Assembly (NCBI RefSeq): GCF_900107735.1
Contig: NZ_FNQV01000006.1
Location: forward strand, 1-64,000
Direction of reading: 5' to 3'
From: Bowdeniella nasicola
GTDB lineage: Bacteria > Actinomycetota > Actinomycetes > Actinomycetales > Actinomycetaceae
DNA: 64,000 bases
Made by a program: the position numbers and the translations under genes. Below the pieces are notes generated by a model. The model was not told the origin of the DNA. It saw only the letters and a program-made list of their open reading frames with translations, and made no database searches. Each line of letters opens with the position of its first letter. The first letter of the stretch is position 1. Of this stretch, positions 61,039 through 64,000 are shown in pieces.

Positions 61039-62448
61039 GTGAGCACACACTCCCCTCAGTCAACATCGACCCCGGAAGTCTCGCCTGTCGTCGGGCCTAG
61101 CGGCGAGGGTCACCGCCTATTTTCTCGCCCCGTCTTGTCCTGGGCGCTGTGGGATTGGGGCTCGGCCGCCTTCAACGCCGTCATCACGACCTTCGTCTTT
61201 ACCGTCTACCTCACGACGGCCGAGGGCTTCAAGGGCGAGCCGGGCGATGCGAGCCCGGAGACGATGCTCGGGATCGCGATGACGATCGCGGGTCTCGCGA
61301 TTGCGCTGTTCGCGCCCGTCAACGGCCAGCGAGCCGACCGGCAGGGCAAGCGCGGCATGTGGCTCATGGTCAACACGCTGCTCGTCGTTGCGATCTCGGC
61401 CTCGCTGTTTTTCGTCACGCCCTCGCGACCGGGCCTGTGGCTCGGACTGTTCCTGCTGGGCGTCGGCAATATCGTCTTCGAGTTTGCCTCCGTTAACTAC
61501 AATGCAATCCTGAACGACATTTCGACGCCGAAAAACATTGGGCGGATCTCCGGTTTCGGGTGGGGCATGGGCTACCTCGGCGGAATCGTGCTGCTGCTCA
61601 TCGTCTACTTCGGGCTCATCTCCCCGGAGGTCGGCTGGTTTGGGGTGACGAGCGAGAACGGGCTCGACGTGCGGGTCACGATGCTGCTGTGCGCGGCCTG
61701 GACCCTCGTGTTTTCGATCCCGGTGTTCATTACCTCGCGCCAGCAGCGGCCGGTGCACGCGGCCGGCGCTGTCACCAAACAGTCCTACCTAGAGTCCTAC
61801 CGCCAGCTGTTCCGGCTCATCGCGCGGCTGTGGCGCACCTCGCGGCACACGGTGTTTTTCCTCGGTGCCTCGGCGATCTTCCGCGATGGGCTCGCGGGCG
61901 TTTTCACCTTCGGCGGCGTCATTGCGGCGAAGGTCTTCGGTTTCTCCAGCGCGGACGTCATCATTTTCGCCGTCGCGGCCAACGTCGTCGCCGGTCTTGC
62001 CACCATCAGTTTTGGGGCGCTCGATGATCGGCTGGGGCCCAAGCGCGTCATCATTTTCTCGCTCATTTCGATGATTATCGCGGGCCTTTGCGTGTTCTTC
62101 TTCCACACCGGTGGGACGACGATGTTCTGGATCTTCGGGCTCATCCTGTGCATCTTCGTCGGTCCGGCGCAGTCGGCCTCGCGTACCTTCCTCGCGCGCA
62201 TCATTCCGCGCGGCAAGGAGGGCGAGGTCTTCGGGCTGTATGCCACGACGGGGCGCGCGGTCTCCTTCCTCGCGCCGGCGGCCTTCACCGCCGCAGTCGT
62301 CGTCGGGGAGATGATTGAGGGTAGCGGCCATGGCACGCCCTATGGCATTTTCGGCATCATCGTCGTGCTGGCTGCCGGCCTGCTGCTGTTGCTACCCGTA
62401 AAGGAAGCCGAATCGCGCTACCACCTGGATGAGGATCACGAGGAGTAG
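61039..62448 (+). CDS. MFS transporter of the UMF1/Atg22-like group
   Basis: About 469 residues. It begins (after a short polar head) [27 protein letters not shown], the WDWA/N signature of bacterial UMF1/vacuole-effluxer Atg22-like proteins, and contains [23 protein letters not shown] in similar form ([17 protein letters not shown]). Twelve TMs are expected. Presumed amino-acid exporter, by analogy to Atg22. GTG codons at 61030 and 61039 are both possible starts. The 3' end overlaps the convergent ispF by 13 bases. Its insertion separates ispF from cysS. Confidence 0.87.
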   Translation: MSTHSPQSTSTPEVSPVVGPSGEGHRLFSRPVLSWALWDWGSAAFNAVITTFVFTVYLTTAEGFKGEPGDASPETMLGIAMTIAGLAIALFAPVNGQRADRQGKRGMWLMVNTLLVVAISASLFFVTPSRPGLWLGLFLLGVGNIVFEFASVNYNAILNDISTPKNIGRISGFGWGMGYLGGIVLLLIVYFGLISPEVGWFGVTSENGLDVRVTMLLCAAWTLVFSIPVFITSRQQRPVHAAGAVTKQSYLESYRQLFRLIARLWRTSRHTVFFLGASAIFRDGLAGVFTFGGVIAAKVFGFSSADVIIFAVAANVVAGLATISFGALDDRLGPKRVIIFSLISMIIAGLCVFFFHTGGTTMFWIFGLILCIFVGPAQSASRTFLARIIPRGKEGEVFGLYATTGRAVSFLAPAAFTAAVVVGEMIEGSGHGTPYGIFGIIVVLAAGLLLLLPVKEAESRYHLDEDHEE

Positions 62449-62924
62449 ACAAGCGCCGTCGCGATCGCGGCTAGGCCCTCGTTGCGGCCGGTAAAGCCGA
62501 GGTGGTCGGTCGTCGTCGCGCTGACGGCGACGGGGGCGCCGACGATGTCGCTCATGACCTGGCAGGCTTCTGCCGCGCGCGCACCGAAGCGCGGTTTTTG
62601 GCCGATGATCTGGATGGCGATATTGCCGATCGTGTAGCCGGCTTCGGCCGTGAGGCGGACGGCTTCGCGCAGGAGGCGCTCGCCGGAGGCGCCGTCGAAC
62701 TCCGGTCGCCCGGTGCCAAAATGCGTGCCGAGATCGCCGATGCCGGCGGCGGAGAATAGTGCGTCGCAGGCGACGTGGGCGGCGACGTCGGCGTCGGAAT
62801 GGCCGACGAGCCCGATCTCGCCGGGCCAGTGCAGGCAGGCGAGCATGAGGGGGCGATCGAGATCGGTGTCGAAGGCGTGGACGTCGGTGGCGATCCCGAT
62901 GCGCGGAATGATGGGCTGGCTCAT
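62436..62924 (-). CDS. ispF: 2-C-methyl-D-erythritol 2,4-cyclodiphosphate synthase
   Basis: 162 residues. The zinc ligands are in [14 protein letters not shown] (D-x-H) and [20 protein letters not shown], with [15 protein letters not shown]; the terminal hydrophobic loop IGQKPRF and [10 protein letters not shown] are conserved. It closes the cyclodiphosphate ring in the MEP pathway. It lies 4 bases after ispD and is cotranscribed with it. Confidence 0.95.
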   Translation of the reverse strand: MSQPIIPRIGIATDVHAFDTDLDRPLMLACLHWPGEIGLVGHSDADVAAHVACDALFSAAGIGDLGTHFGTGRPEFDGASGERLLREAVRLTAEAGYTIGNIAIQIIGQKPRFGARAAEACQVMSDIVGAPVAVSATTTDHLGFTGRNEGLAAIATALVYSS

Positions 62925-62928
62925 GGCC

Positions 62929-63693
62929 TCACCCTAACGCGGCGAGCCTGAGTTCTAGTGCGGCAAGGTCTGCCGCCGTGGTGATTTTGCTGGCTGCGGC
63001 GTCGCCGTCGATGACGCGGACGGCTTCCCCCATGGCTTCGACGAGCCCGGCATCGTCCGTCGCGGCGAGGGCCTCATCGCTGGCGCGGGCGGCGCCGTAC
63101 GCGTGCGCGCGCGCGAGGAGATCGGTGCTGAAGGCCTGCGGGGTTTGGATCGCGCGGAGGTGGGCGCGCTCGATGATGCCCGTGACGAAGCCGTCGTCAT
63201 CGACGCGCTTGAGGGTGTCGGCGACCGCCAGGCCCGGGATGACTGCGCCCTGCTCCTCGCTCACGGCGTCGGCGAGGCGCGCGATCATCTCGGGTGGTGT
63301 CAGCGGGCGGGCGGCGTCGTGCACGAGGATGACCTCGGGGCGTTCCATCTCAGCGAGGACCTCAAGTCCGGCGGCGACGGATGCCTGCCGGCTCGCTCCC
63401 CCGGCGGCGATTCGAACCTCGATGCTCGGTGGGATGCCGAGCTCGGGCCAGGCGCGCGCGGCGGCGGCTTGCAGCTGTTCATCGGCCACGACGACCTCGA
63501 AGGCTGCGAGCTCGTTAGCCGGCGCCGTCACGATGATCGTGGGGATGCCTGCGAGCGCCATTGAGGCGACGGCGTAGGCGAGCATGGGCTGGCCGCCGAC
63601 CTCAACGAGGGCTTTGGGTATGCCAGCGCCGAGTCGGTTGCCCGACCCGGCGGCAGTGACAATGGCGGCGCAGCCGGCACGTGTGGCCGACAC
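62929..63693 (-). CDS. ispD: 2-C-methyl-D-erythritol 4-phosphate cytidylyltransferase
   Basis: 254 residues. CTP-binding loop [38 protein letters not shown] (catalytic Asp/Arg region), [11 protein letters not shown] and [14 protein letters not shown] mark IspD. It adds CMP to methylerythritol phosphate. The start is a GTG at 63693, 7 bases after the carD stop. carD-ispD-ispF order is conserved in actinobacteria. Confidence 0.95.
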   Translation of the reverse strand: MSATRAGCAAIVTAAGSGNRLGAGIPKALVEVGGQPMLAYAVASMALAGIPTIIVTAPANELAAFEVVVADEQLQAAAARAWPELGIPPSIEVRIAAGGASRQASVAAGLEVLAEMERPEVILVHDAARPLTPPEMIARLADAVSEEQGAVIPGLAVADTLKRVDDDGFVTGIIERAHLRAIQTPQAFSTDLLARAHAYGAARASDEALAATDDAGLVEAMGEAVRVIDGDAAASKITTAADLAALELRLAALG

Positions 63694-63700
63694 GGCGCGC

Positions 63701-64000
63701 CTACTTTTCTTCTTCGGTTGTCTCTTCGGCGGGCACGTCCGCGCCCTCGTCGAGGACCTCGTCGACGCGATCGCGCGCGGTGTCTTCGTTTACTTCCTCG
63801 GCGAGCGCGACCTCGGATTCGAGGATCTGGCGCGCCTTGGACAGCATGCGCTTCTCGCCCGCGGACAGGCCGCGGTCGGCGTCGCGGCGGGAGAGGTCAC
63901 GCACGACCTCGGCGACCTTGATGACGTCGCCGGAGGCGATCTTCTCGACGTTGGCCTTGTAGCGGCGCGACCAGTTAGTTGGTTCTTCGGTGTGCGAAGA
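63701..64000 (-). CDS. carD: CarD-family RNA polymerase-binding regulator, 3' part (5' end outside window)
   Basis: About 99 residues are visible, the C-terminal DNA-binding domain: [39 protein letters not shown] and [19 protein letters not shown], matching CarD helices including the Trp that wedges the -10 minor groove. The tail is longer and more acidic ([11 protein letters not shown]) than in Mycobacterium CarD. The N-terminal RNAP-interacting domain is beyond 64000. It stabilises open promoter complexes at rRNA and many other genes. Confidence 0.93.
   Translation of the reverse strand, partial: SSHTEEPTNWSRRYKANVEKIASGDVIKVAEVVRDLSRRDADRGLSAGEKRMLSKARQILESEVALAEEVNEDTARDRVDEVLDEGADVPAEETTEEEK

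Overview
The window is a high-GC chromosome segment from an actinobacterium, most likely of the Actinomycetales/Actinomycetaceae kind. The grounds are a DtxR/IdeR iron regulator with canonical metal ligands, a WXG100 protein, a GroEL2-LytR_C-DUF3263 cluster, DUF3027 and DUF4032 proteins, a LARTG-type sortase signal, CIRCE boxes, class II DAHP synthase and a carD-ispD-ispF cluster. The genus cannot be fixed from sequence alone.

Layout. 1-5 kb is a visibly more A+T-rich catabolic cluster on the minus strand: LacI regulator, SDR reductase, family I CoA-transferase, thiolase and an ACS-type MFS carrier. The carrier is cut by an ISL3-like insertion sequence whose transposase tail and terminal repeat lie at 1-93. 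5-14 kb is ordinary high-GC sequence: a penicillin-acylase-family hydrolase, a CIRCE-controlled FmdB-type zinc ribbon gene, a SAF/CpaB-like protein, mscL, and a 1423-residue degenerate SF1 helicase-nuclease with a small overlapping partner, followed by tRNA-Arg(CCT). 14-30 kb holds rocD, a double Usp, an NlpC/P60 hydrolase behind a c-di-AMP (ydaO) riboswitch, dtxR/ideR, serC, a MarR-MFS pair with a palindromic operator, OPT and AzgA transporters, a 2-hydroxyacid dehydrogenase, and a csp-DUF3027-MFS operon.

30-45 kb holds an envelope and stress block (TPM-domain protein, PspA), a NYN protein, an amidohydrolase, M18 aminopeptidase, a two-component system, an HD-like protein, WXG100, a methyltransferase, groEL with two CIRCE elements, LytR_C, DUF3263, ung and a DUF222 protein without its usual HNH end. 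45-55 kb holds class II DAHP synthase, tRNA-Thr(TGT), a DsbA-like thioredoxin, a Ser/Thr kinase, otsA-otsB, an MsmX/UgpC-type sugar ATPase and a DUF4032 protein.

55.4-56.2 kb is a scar: a 44-bp alternating Py-Pu tract, two surface-protein gene remnants placed head to head, and a triplicated 20-mer. 56-64 kb holds an unknown 425-residue protein, rlmB, a Gfo/Idh oxidoreductase, cysS, an Atg22/UMF1-type MFS, ispF, ispD and the 3' part of carD. The most noteworthy signals are the CIRCE box on the FmdB gene, the helicase-like protein with lost Walker motifs, the IS-broken AT-rich pathway, and the head-to-head relic locus.
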